64,000 nucleotides of DNA, from assembly GCF_040544485.1 (NCBI RefSeq), contig NZ_JBDZDV010000005.1, positions 1 to 64,000 of the forward strand, written 5' to 3'. Made by a program: the position numbers and the translations under genes. Shown here one piece after another: positions 1 to 6,976 of this stretch. The DNA comes from Lacicoccus halitifaciens. GTDB taxonomy: Bacteria; Bacillota; Bacilli; Staphylococcales; Salinicoccaceae. Numbering within the stretch: position 1 is the stretch's first letter; each line of letters starts with the position of its first letter. The notes below the pieces were generated by a model. That model saw only the letters and a list, made by a program, of their open reading frames with translations. It was not told the origin of the DNA and did not search any database.

Positions 1-175
1 ATAAATGGAAAGCTCATCTTGAGCTCGTATGATACTGACAGTATCAATTGCGTTTTTGAGTTGTGCGCCTCAACTGCTTCCATAATGGAAGACTTCTTTT
101 ATCGGAATTAACGTTGACATATTGTCATTCAGTTTTCAATGTTCTTTAGTGTTTTGTTTTTCGGTCACTCTTACA
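1..175 (-). other. 5' leader of an rRNA operon (16S gene lies just left of the window)
   Basis: Read on the minus strand, this stretch contains AACATTGAAAACTGAATGAC followed by CAATATGTCAACGTTAATTC, a string I recall from staphylococcal rRNA leaders and spacers just before 16S. It is preceded by three strong promoters and is not coding. The 16S start motif itself is not inside the window, so the operon identity is an inference from the leader words and the promoter arrangement. A short open frame at 243-428 on the plus strand has no ribosome site and is not a gene. Confidence 0.75.
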
Positions 176-204
176 ACTATACTCGATTCGATTTGTAATA
201 TCAA
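176..204 (-). promoter_or_regulatory. Candidate rrn promoter (most downstream, P3)
   Basis: Minus strand -35 TTGATA (199-204) and -10 TATAGT (176-181) are separated by exactly 17 bp. It lies downstream of two better promoters and would feed the same rRNA leader. It shares no extended sequence with them, so it is the least certain of the three. Confidence 0.5.
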
Positions 205-298
205 GCGTCAAATTTACACTTTCAATTATTTTTCTCTTCGGCGTGTTTAGTTCTAATCAGTGCTCTCGATGTCAGCTGCTTAAAACAGCGACTTTTAT

Positions 299-327
299 AT
301 CATACCAAGCTTTCAAGCGTCCGTCAA
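299..327 (-). promoter_or_regulatory. rrn promoter P2
   Basis: Minus strand -35 TTGACG (322-327), 17 bp spacer, -10 TATGAT (299-304), with the spacer ending in AAGCTTGG. The sequence after the -10 (ATAAAAGTCGCTG) is the same as at the upstream promoter, so the pair looks duplicated. Strong boxes with optimal spacing in tandem are typical of rRNA operons. Confidence 0.75.
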
Positions 328-386
328 TAGTTAATTATCAACTTCTTTTTCGCTCTCTGCCTGCCGCTCAAATCAGCGACTTTTAT

Positions 387-415
387 ATAGTACCAAGCTT
401 TTCAAAATCCGTCAA
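387..415 (-). promoter_or_regulatory. rrn promoter P1
   Basis: Minus strand -35 TTGACG (410-415), 17 bp spacer ending AAGCTTGG, -10 TACTAT (387-392), giving a TGG-extended -10. It is followed by ATAAAAGTCGCTGA, shared with the promoter 88 bp downstream. The remaining bases up to the next gene (430-527) hold that gene's upstream region, with no clear -35. Confidence 0.75.
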
Positions 416-530
416 TATGAAATGTTGATTTCATGTAAAATTCTTAACCGGACATTAACTTGTTAAGAATGTAATTATTAGATTATCATATTTGTGTTAT
501 TATGTATATAACAATTTTTGAGGTGAAATG

Positions 531-923
531 ATGGATAGAAAAACCAATAAGATCAAAAGAATCAGAGGCTACGCCCTTATAATGGTGTTTGCCGGACTTA
601 TCATAATGTACCTCGGTGTGTTCTTCAGGGAGACGCCGTGGCTCTTGGGTCTGTTCATACTGATTGGATTCATACCGCTCGCACTTTCAGTGGTCATCTA
701 TTTCTGGGTGGGCATGCTCAGCACAAGGATCATCACCGTCGAGTGTCCCAACTGCAACCGGCCGACGAAATTTCTTGGCAGGGTGGATTACTGCTACTTC
801 TGTAAGGAGCCCCTCACGATAGATAAGGAACTGGAAGGCGAAGCGTTCAATCTTGATTACAACGTCAAGCACAGAAGAGACAAATTCGTGGAAGAGAAGA
901 AACAAAAAGAAGACCAGTCATAA
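531..923 (+). CDS. ygzB: UPF0295 membrane protein with zinc ribbon (YgzB-like)
   Basis: A 130-residue protein with two hydrophobic segments (about residues 15-35 and 42-66) followed by a cytoplasmic zinc-ribbon-like domain with CPNC (about 81-84) and CYFC (about 96-99). This layout fits the UPF0295/YgzB family, whose function is unknown and whose gene sits beside perR in Bacillus subtilis, as here. Two ATGs stand together at 528 and 531; the Shine-Dalgarno GAGGTG ends at 525, so 531 has the better spacing. The gene is followed at once by a bidirectional terminator shared with perR. Confidence 0.85.
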   Translation: MDRKTNKIKRIRGYALIMVFAGLIIMYLGVFFRETPWLLGLFILIGFIPLALSVVIYFWVGMLSTRIITVECPNCNRPTKFLGRVDYCYFCKEPLTIDKELEGEAFNLDYNVKHRRDKFVEEKKQKEDQS

Positions 924-940
924 ACTGGTCTTCTTTTTTT
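907..940. terminator. Bidirectional terminator between ygzB and perR
   Basis: Perfect 12-bp stem AAGAAGACCAGT / ACTGGTCTTCTT (907-918 and 924-935) with a 5-nt loop that includes the ygzB stop codon. T tracts follow on both strands, so it can serve the two convergent genes. Confidence 0.9.
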
Positions 941-959
941 ATGCTTTCCATATCGGAAG

Positions 960-1394
960 CTATCTACAGTCTGGACATAATCCGTAAATCTCCAACCGGT
1001 GGTGGCTCACGTCATATTCTGTGACGGCCCCTGCCAGCTGTTCGACTTCATTCAGTCCGGGATAATGGAAATCCGTGATCTTCCCGCACTCACTACAGAT
1101 GATATGATAATGTGTATCTGTCACAAAATCAAAGCGGCTGGAAGCATCCCCGTAGGTCAGCTCCTTCACCAGGCCCGTCTCTTTGAATAATTTCAAATTA
1201 TTATATACAGTAGCCACACTCATATTTGGATATTCACTTGATAAGGCTTTAAAAATATCATCAGCAGTCGGGTGTTCGTCAGACTGTATCATGTAATTCA
1301 ATACCGCTTTACGTTGAGGTGTAATCCTTACACCTGTCTCTTTAAGCGTTTCAATAGACTCATTATAGATTTTATCCGCGTCCATCATCTTCAT
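960..1394 (-). CDS. perR: Peroxide-responsive Fur-family repressor PerR
   Basis: A 144-residue Fur-family metalloregulator. The N-terminal winged helix carries GVRITPQRKAVL, the recognition helix region is MSVATVYNNLKLF, and the metal sites include HYHIICSECGKI and the C-terminal CPDC, i.e. the paired CXXC zinc site. PerR orthologues are about 145-150 residues. The open frame extends 20 codons further upstream, but the -10 box lies inside that extension. The chosen ATG at 1394 has AGGAAAGTGGG before it. It is predicted to sense peroxide by iron-catalysed histidine oxidation and to repress catalase, Dps and related genes. PerR rather than Fur or Zur is chosen from the motif pattern and from the bcp neighbourhood, as in S. 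aureus. Confidence 0.92.
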   Translation of the reverse strand: MKMMDADKIYNESIETLKETGVRITPQRKAVLNYMIQSDEHPTADDIFKALSSEYPNMSVATVYNNLKLFKETGLVKELTYGDASSRFDFVTDTHYHIICSECGKITDFHYPGLNEVEQLAGAVTEYDVSHHRLEIYGLCPDCR

Positions 1395-1437
1395 AACGAT
1401 ACCCACTTTCCTAGATTTGACTACTGGTAGTATCATT

Positions 1438-1467
1438 ATTGTACTGAATTTCAAATTTACTTGTCAA
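1438..1467 (-). promoter_or_regulatory. perR promoter
   Basis: Minus strand -35 TTGACA (1462-1467), 18 bp spacer, -10 TACAAT (1438-1443). The AT-rich -10 region (ACAATAATGATAC) partly resembles a Per box, which would allow autoregulation, but the match is weak. Confidence 0.7.
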
Positions 1468-1485
1468 TAAAGACTTCTTATCACC

Positions 1486-2430
1486 CTAATAGCCCTTTTC
1501 AATATCGATGACATTTTTCATTCCGCTGATGTCATCCAGGTGTTTGATATTGTGCTCGAATATGTCGAAGGCCCTTTCTATATATCCGCTTGTCTTCGAT
1601 GAAGCATGCGGTGTGATCGTGATGTTGTCATACTTATAGAACGGGCTGTCGCTTTCGAGCGGTTCTTCATTGAACACATCGATGATGAGATGCCCGATGA
1701 TCTTCTCTTCCAGCACTTTAATCAGCACTTCATCCGGAACGACATCACCGCGGCCGATGTTGACGAACACACTGTCATCCTTCATTGCATTGAAGTGCTC
1801 TTCGGTTAGAAGGCCTGTTGTGGCATCCGTGCTCGGCAGGATGTTGATGAGTATGTCCGCTTCCCCGATATGGTCCATCAATTCATCCAGCGGGTGCGAG
1901 CGGTCGAACCCCTCCACCGCCCGGCCGTTCGTATTGTAACCGACGGTGTTGACGCCGAAAGCGGACAGCACTTCTGCGAGATGGCTCCCGATGCTGCCGG
2001 TACCGAGGATGTGTAAGGTCTTGTCGTACAGTTCCGTCGTGAATGCATTGTTTCGCCAGTACCCTGCCTTCTGATCTTCATACAGCTGATAGAAATCTTT
2101 ATAGTATGAAAGGATCAGGCCGATCGTATATTCCGTCATCTGTATTTTATGGATGCCGGTCGCGTTGGTAATCAGGACATCATCCAGTTTATCCAGCGGC
2201 ATCATTTCAAGTCCGGCACTCATCACCATGATCCACTTCAGATTTTTGAACTCCTCTACATGACCTTCTTCCATATCGGTGCCGTAAGTGATGAATATTT
2301 CCGCCCGGCCGCGCTCCTCTGCCGATATCTTTTTTGGTGAAACATATTCGTATTCCGCCCCCGGCAGGAGCTCTTTTATCCTTGAAATCATCTTTTCGGG
2401 CAGTTTAATGGTAGAAACTATATTTTTCAT
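1486..2430 (-). CDS. D-isomer specific 2-hydroxyacid dehydrogenase family protein
   Basis: 314 residues, the usual length for this family. The Rossmann NAD-binding motif is LGTGSIGSHLAEVL (about 142-155), and the catalytic Arg (NIGRGDVV), Glu (NEEPLESDSP) and His (TPHASSKT) are all present. It would reduce a 2-oxoacid or oxidise a D-2-hydroxyacid with NAD(P)H in the cytosol; the substrate cannot be read from the sequence. The gene starts 4 nt after the bcp stop and is probably co-transcribed with it. The same pair stands next to perR in S. aureus. No essential residue appears to be lost. Confidence 0.9.
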   Translation of the reverse strand: MKNIVSTIKLPEKMISRIKELLPGAEYEYVSPKKISAEERGRAEIFITYGTDMEEGHVEEFKNLKWIMVMSAGLEMMPLDKLDDVLITNATGIHKIQMTEYTIGLILSYYKDFYQLYEDQKAGYWRNNAFTTELYDKTLHILGTGSIGSHLAEVLSAFGVNTVGYNTNGRAVEGFDRSHPLDELMDHIGEADILINILPSTDATTGLLTEEHFNAMKDDSVFVNIGRGDVVPDEVLIKVLEEKIIGHLIIDVFNEEPLESDSPFYKYDNITITPHASSKTSGYIERAFDIFEHNIKHLDDISGMKNVIDIEKGY

Positions 2431-2434
2431 GCAC

Positions 2435-2881
2435 TTATACCTCTTCTAAAAATGCCTTCAAGTCTTCGGCATGCGTCTTCGCCTTTACATTATCCATCCG
2501 TTTTAATATGTTGCTGTTTTCGTCCACGACGAACGTGGTGCGGACGATGCCCATCGATTCCTTGCCGAACGCTTTCTTCAGACGGTACACATCGAGTTCT
2601 TTGGCCAGCTCGAAATTCTCATCCACGAGCAGGTCGAAGTTCAGATCATTCTTTTCGATGAAGTTCTGGTGCTTCTTTTTTGAATCTCCGCTCACGCCGT
2701 ATACCGTGACATCCATATTTTTCAGTTCATCCATGATATCTTTCAGGTCGTTCGCCTGTGTCGTGCATCCCGGAGTATTATCTTTCGGATAGAAGTAGAT
2801 CACAGTCGTATTTTTAAGATCCTCATTTGAAACAATTTCACCATTCTGGTTTTCAAGCTTGAATTCAGGGAATTTCTCCAT
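2435..2881 (-). CDS. bcp: Thiol peroxidase of the BCP/PrxQ peroxiredoxin family
   Basis: 148 residues with a thioredoxin fold. The peroxidatic cysteine is in TPGCTTQAND (about residue 39). Most BCP proteins have a second cysteine five residues on; here that position is Asn and there is no other cysteine, so this should be a 1-Cys enzyme needing an external thiol. It reduces peroxides and lipid hydroperoxides. The start at 2881 is chosen because ATATGGAGG lies upstream; a longer frame to 2899 would put the Shine-Dalgarno inside the gene. It is first in a two-gene unit with the dehydrogenase and close to perR, consistent with oxidative stress control. Confidence 0.93.
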   Translation of the reverse strand: MEKFPEFKLENQNGEIVSNEDLKNTTVIYFYPKDNTPGCTTQANDLKDIMDELKNMDVTVYGVSGDSKKKHQNFIEKNDLNFDLLVDENFELAKELDVYRLKKAFGKESMGIVRTTFVVDENSNILKRMDNVKAKTHAEDLKAFLEEV

Positions 2882-3025
2882 AATGAAACACGCCTCCATA
2901 TATTTAACTTACATTAATGATACAAAACATCTCTTTATCACTCAAGAACTTCCGATTCCCTTAAAAGCATACACTGTTTATGTTATTATATCTAATGAAC
3001 AAATCGATATTAAGAGGATGAAAAT

Positions 3026-4318
3026 ATGTTTACACACAAGAACTCAGAAGCATTACAGAAAGAAGCTGAAGATGTCATACTTGGAGGTGTCAATTCCCCC
3101 TCACGTTCATATAAAGCTGTCGGCGGCGGCGCACCGGTCGTGATGGACCGTGCGGACGGTGCCTACTTCTATGATGTGGACGGCAATCGGTACATCGACT
3201 TCCTGAGTGCATACGGTCCGATCATCACCGGTCATGCCCATCCCCGCATACATGAAGCGATCGTCGAACAGAGTTCCCGGGGCATTTTATACGGCACGCC
3301 GACAAAACTCGAGATAAATTTTGCGAATAAAATCCGCCAGGCCATGCCGGCACTGGAAAAGATCCGTTTCGTGAACTCCGGCACAGAAGCCGTGATGACG
3401 ACGATCCGGGTGGCAAGGGCTTATACGAACAGGAACAAGATCATCAAATTTGAAGGCTGCTACCACGGCCACTCCGATCTTGTACTCGTTGCGGCGGGCA
3501 GCGGTCCCGCACAGCTCGGTTCACCGGATTCCGCCGGCGTGCCTGAAGGTGTCGCACAGGATATGATCACCGTGCCCTTCAACGATATCGAATCTTTGAA
3601 AGAAGCCATCGCACACTTCGGAGATGAAGTGGCTGCAATGATGGTCGAACCAATCGTCGGAAACTTCGGCATTGTGGAGCCTTTTGAAGGATTCCTCGAA
3701 GAAATCAATGAAATCGCGCATGCCAACGGCTCGCTCGTCATATATGACGAAGTGATTACCGCATTCAGATTCATGTACGGCGGCGCCCAGGATTTACTCG
3801 GCGTCTACCCCGACCTGACAGCAATGGGCAAAATCATCGGCGGCGGCACGCCGATCGGTGCGTACGGCGGCAGACAGGATATCATGGAAAGTGTCGCGCC
3901 GCTCGGACCTGCATACCAGGCGGGGACGATGGCGGGAAACCCGCTCTCCATGGCTGCAGGTCTTGCATGCCTTGAAGTGCTTGAGAAACCGAATGTGTAT
4001 ACAGAACTTGACCGGTTGGGCAGAAAGCTCGAAGAAGGCATCAATGCACTCATTGAAAAGTACGGCATCGAGGCGAATACGAGCCGCCTGGTCGGGGCAC
4101 TCACGATTTTCTTCACCACTGAGAAAGTGACCAACTATCAGGCTGCAGAAGATACGGACGGGGAAATGTTCGCGAAATTCTTCAGAGGGCTGATCAGCCG
4201 CGGTGTGAATATCGCACCATCCAAATATGAGGCGTGGTTCCTGACCACCGCCCACACGGATGAGGATATAGAGGATACCCTGGCTGTTGTGGAGGATGTT
4301 TTCAAAAATGACTTTTAG
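3026..4318 (+). CDS. hemL: Glutamate-1-semialdehyde 2,1-aminomutase
   Basis: 430 residues, a class III PLP aminotransferase fold. Visible motifs are GGVNSPSRSYKAVGG near the N-terminus, VNSGTEAVM (about 121-129), the cofactor-binding D in VIYDEVITAFR, and the PLP lysine in TAMGKIIGGGTPIGAYGG. It converts glutamate-1-semialdehyde to 5-aminolevulinate for heme synthesis. Staphylococci and bacilli carry two paralogues; the one next to bcp is usually called gsaB or hemL1. The strong AAGAGGATG precedes the ATG. It is transcribed divergently from bcp and ends 11 nt before the next gene, suggesting an operon. Confidence 0.95.
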   Translation: MFTHKNSEALQKEAEDVILGGVNSPSRSYKAVGGGAPVVMDRADGAYFYDVDGNRYIDFLSAYGPIITGHAHPRIHEAIVEQSSRGILYGTPTKLEINFANKIRQAMPALEKIRFVNSGTEAVMTTIRVARAYTNRNKIIKFEGCYHGHSDLVLVAAGSGPAQLGSPDSAGVPEGVAQDMITVPFNDIESLKEAIAHFGDEVAAMMVEPIVGNFGIVEPFEGFLEEINEIAHANGSLVIYDEVITAFRFMYGGAQDLLGVYPDLTAMGKIIGGGTPIGAYGGRQDIMESVAPLGPAYQAGTMAGNPLSMAAGLACLEVLEKPNVYTELDRLGRKLEEGINALIEKYGIEANTSRLVGALTIFFTTEKVTNYQAAEDTDGEMFAKFFRGLISRGVNIAPSKYEAWFLTTAHTDEDIEDTLAVVEDVFKNDF

Positions 4319-4329
4319 GAGATGGTGCC

Positions 4330-5445
4330 ATGCGTTTTGGCGCTCGGGTACTTAAAACAGGATTAACAGTTGTACTTACACTATTCATCACCCATCTCTT
4401 AGGCCTTGGCCCGAGCCTGATTGCAGGCATCGCAGCAGTATTTGCACTCCAGCCGAACGTCCACCGTTCTGCGATGAAGACTTGGGAGCAGTTTCAGGGT
4501 AATGGGATCGGTGCGATCGCAGCGATTATAATGGTTTTATTATTCGGCAACAACATCATCGTCATCGGCCTGACCGTGGTGCTGGTGCTGGCCACACTGC
4601 TGTTCTTCAATCTGCAGAGTGTATCCACACTTGCAGTCGTCACGGTGATCGCTGTCATGGATGCACCGCAGATCCTTGAAGAAGATGCATCGACGCTCGC
4701 TTTCCTTGAGGCTGCAGGTATAAGGTTTGCGCTTGTGATGATCGGGGTGCTCTCTTCACTGCTGATCAACCTCGTATTCATCCCGCCGAGATATGAAACG
4801 AAGATGTACCACAACTGCTTCAACATCACGACGGATATCTTCAAATATATCCGCCTTGAGCTCAGCAGCATCAGCGAATTCCAGATCGTCAAAAAAGACA
4901 TCGAATCGCTCAGGGAGCGGGTCGTCAAGCTTGAAACGATGTATTTGTGGTACAGGGAGGAACGGTCGTTTTTCAGGAAAGACCGCTTCGCCGACGCCAG
5001 AAGGAAGATTTTGTTCAAACATCTGATCTCCTCAACACGGCGCGCGTTTGAACTCCTCCGCAAATTCAACCGTTTTGAGAATGACTACAACCATCTGGAT
5101 GAGGATTTTCAGAACAGGATACGGTTCGAGCTTGAATATCTGATGACTTTCCATGAACAGATCTTCATGAAGTTCACCGAGAAGATCAAGGCAAATGTCC
5201 CGAACGAAGGCGGCATACATGAAGACCTGTATGAGACGACTCTGATGGATGATTTCATCAGACATTATAATGAAGCTGAAACCGAGGAAGAAAAGATGCA
5301 GTATACAAGCATTATGGAAATCCTTTCCTCGCTGTACGAATATGCAAACTCGCTTGAGCGCATCAACCGTCTGACGGACAGCTTCTTCAGGTTCCATTCC
5401 GAGAAAAACAAGATCGACATCCAGGATGAGACGCTGGATATATGA
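4330..5445 (+). CDS. Aromatic acid exporter (ArAE) family / UPF0421 membrane protein
   Basis: 371 residues. The N-terminal half (about 1-160) has five or six hydrophobic segments with a pattern typical of the FUSC/ArAE superfamily (GLGPSLIAGIAAVFALQPN), and the C-terminal half is a charged, helical cytoplasmic domain (about 165-371). Orthologues (YgaE in B. subtilis, UPF0421) sit beside gsaB, as here. The substrate is unknown; export of aromatic or other organic anions is only suggested by the superfamily. The Shine-Dalgarno TAGGAGATGG overlaps the end of hemL, so the two genes are likely translated from one message. Confidence 0.85.
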   Translation: MRFGARVLKTGLTVVLTLFITHLLGLGPSLIAGIAAVFALQPNVHRSAMKTWEQFQGNGIGAIAAIIMVLLFGNNIIVIGLTVVLVLATLLFFNLQSVSTLAVVTVIAVMDAPQILEEDASTLAFLEAAGIRFALVMIGVLSSLLINLVFIPPRYETKMYHNCFNITTDIFKYIRLELSSISEFQIVKKDIESLRERVVKLETMYLWYREERSFFRKDRFADARRKILFKHLISSTRRAFELLRKFNRFENDYNHLDEDFQNRIRFELEYLMTFHEQIFMKFTEKIKANVPNEGGIHEDLYETTLMDDFIRHYNEAETEEEKMQYTSIMEILSSLYEYANSLERINRLTDSFFRFHSEKNKIDIQDETLDI

Positions 5446-5455
5446 TATAAGACAC

Positions 5456-5487
5456 GAAGCACCCCCGGGGATCCCCGGGGGTGCTTC
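5456..5487. terminator. Perfect 32-bp palindrome, bidirectional terminator
   Basis: A perfect palindrome with no loop bases other than the centre: the left arm is GAAGCACCCCCGGGGA and the right arm is its exact complement. It lies between the convergent ArAE gene and gltD. There is no U tract next to it, so termination may rely on the very stable GC stem. Confidence 0.75.
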
Positions 5488-5494
5488 ATCTATA

Positions 5495-6961
5495 TTAGGA
5501 GTTACTATGGAACACATTTTTAACTGCATGCCTGTGGGCCGCTTTTGCGACGCCCCGGCCCTCTTTGATGGCCCAGACGACCAGGCTGGCTCCGCGTCTT
5601 GCATCACCTGCAGCAAACACATTTTCACGGTTCGTCCTGTAGGTTTCCTCATCGGCCGCGATCCGGTTGTTCTCCATATGGATACCGAATGCTTTGGGCA
5701 GGGCGCTCTCGACACCTTCAAATCCGATGGACAATAAAATCAGGTCGGCTTTGAAATACCTTTCCTGATCTTCCATCGTCATGCCTTCCAGCGACTTCTG
5801 GGGCAGCACCTGTGTCTTCAGACCCTTCAGCCCGCCGAGCATATCGACATCGTAACCCATCGTCTGGACGCCGTATGCCCTCGGTTCGACACCGTATTTC
5901 GCCTGATACTCGGCATGGGCATAATCCAGTTTGAACGTCTTTTTCTCAAGCGGCCAGAACGGATTCCCTTCCACCTCATCAGGCAGGCGGTCGTATTTAT
6001 TCAGCTGGAACACCGATTTGCAGCCTTCCCTGAGTGCCATGGCGACACAGTCGGCTCCAGTATCACCGCCGCCGATGACGACCACATGCTTGCCCTCGGC
6101 TGAAATCGTCGTCTCTTCCAGCTCACCGAGCTGATATTTCGTCTGCTCGGTCAAATAATCCATTGCAGGACGGATGTCCTTCGACTGCCGGCCTTCCAGC
6201 CTCAGATCACGCTGCTTCCTTGCACCTGTGGCGATGATGATCGCGTCATACCCGGCATCCAGTTCATCAAAACCGATGTCCTTCCCGACATCGATTCCGC
6301 ACTTGAAATTGATCCCGGCTTCCTCCATGAGGCGTATCCTCCGGTCCACCATCCCCTTATCCAGCTTCATGTTCGGTATGCCGTACATGAGCAGGCCGCC
6401 GGGCTTCTGATCACGCTCGAACACATCGACGTGATGCCCCCAGGAGTTCAGCTCATCCGCTGCCGTCAGCCCCGCCGGGCCGCTGCCGATCACTGCAATT
6501 TTAGTATCCAGCCTGTGCTTCGGGATTCTCGGCTTCACCCAGTTCTCTTCATATGCCTCATCGATGATCGTCCTTTCGATGCCCTTGATTGCGACGGGGT
6601 CTCCGTTGATCGACAGCACACATGAGGATTCGCACGGCGCGGGACATACCGTTCCGGTGAATTCAGGAAAGTTGTTCGTTTCGGACAACCTCCTGAACGC
6701 TTCCTTGAAATCCCCCTTATAGACAAGGTCATTCCACTCCGGTATATAATTCCCGATCGGGCAGCCGACCGTCTCCTTCCCGACACTCGATCCTGTCTGG
6801 CAGAAAGGGGTCCCGCAGTCCATGCACCTTGCACCCTGTTCCGATGCATCATCATTGCAGAACCGGTGCTGGTAGGCATCATGGTGATTGATCCTTTCCT
6901 TCAGATCGTCCTCGCTTTGGTTTTTACGGCCATATTTCAAAAATCCCTTGAATTCACCCAT
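5495..6961 (-). CDS. gltD: Glutamate synthase (NADPH) small subunit
   Basis: 488 residues. The N-terminal domain holds the cysteine clusters for [4Fe-4S] centres (ARCMDCGTPFC, then VGCPIGNY, and CPAPCESSCVL). The FAD-binding GSGPAGLTAADEL (about 152-164) and NAD(P)H-binding GGGDTGADCVAMAL (about 290-303) follow. It takes electrons from NADPH and passes them to GltB for reductive transfer of the glutamine amide to 2-oxoglutarate. The gene starts 15 nt after gltB with GGAAGGGG as ribosome site, so gltBD is an operon. Confidence 0.95.
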   Translation of the reverse strand: MGEFKGFLKYGRKNQSEDDLKERINHHDAYQHRFCNDDASEQGARCMDCGTPFCQTGSSVGKETVGCPIGNYIPEWNDLVYKGDFKEAFRRLSETNNFPEFTGTVCPAPCESSCVLSINGDPVAIKGIERTIIDEAYEENWVKPRIPKHRLDTKIAVIGSGPAGLTAADELNSWGHHVDVFERDQKPGGLLMYGIPNMKLDKGMVDRRIRLMEEAGINFKCGIDVGKDIGFDELDAGYDAIIIATGARKQRDLRLEGRQSKDIRPAMDYLTEQTKYQLGELEETTISAEGKHVVVIGGGDTGADCVAMALREGCKSVFQLNKYDRLPDEVEGNPFWPLEKKTFKLDYAHAEYQAKYGVEPRAYGVQTMGYDVDMLGGLKGLKTQVLPQKSLEGMTMEDQERYFKADLILLSIGFEGVESALPKAFGIHMENNRIAADEETYRTNRENVFAAGDARRGASLVVWAIKEGRGVAKAAHRHAVKNVFHSNS

Positions 6962-6976
6962 ATGCCGTCCCCTTCC

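Noticed and set aside
243..428. Short plus-strand frame in the rRNA promoter region
   Set aside because: It overlaps the rrn promoters, has no ribosome site, and its composition is non-coding.
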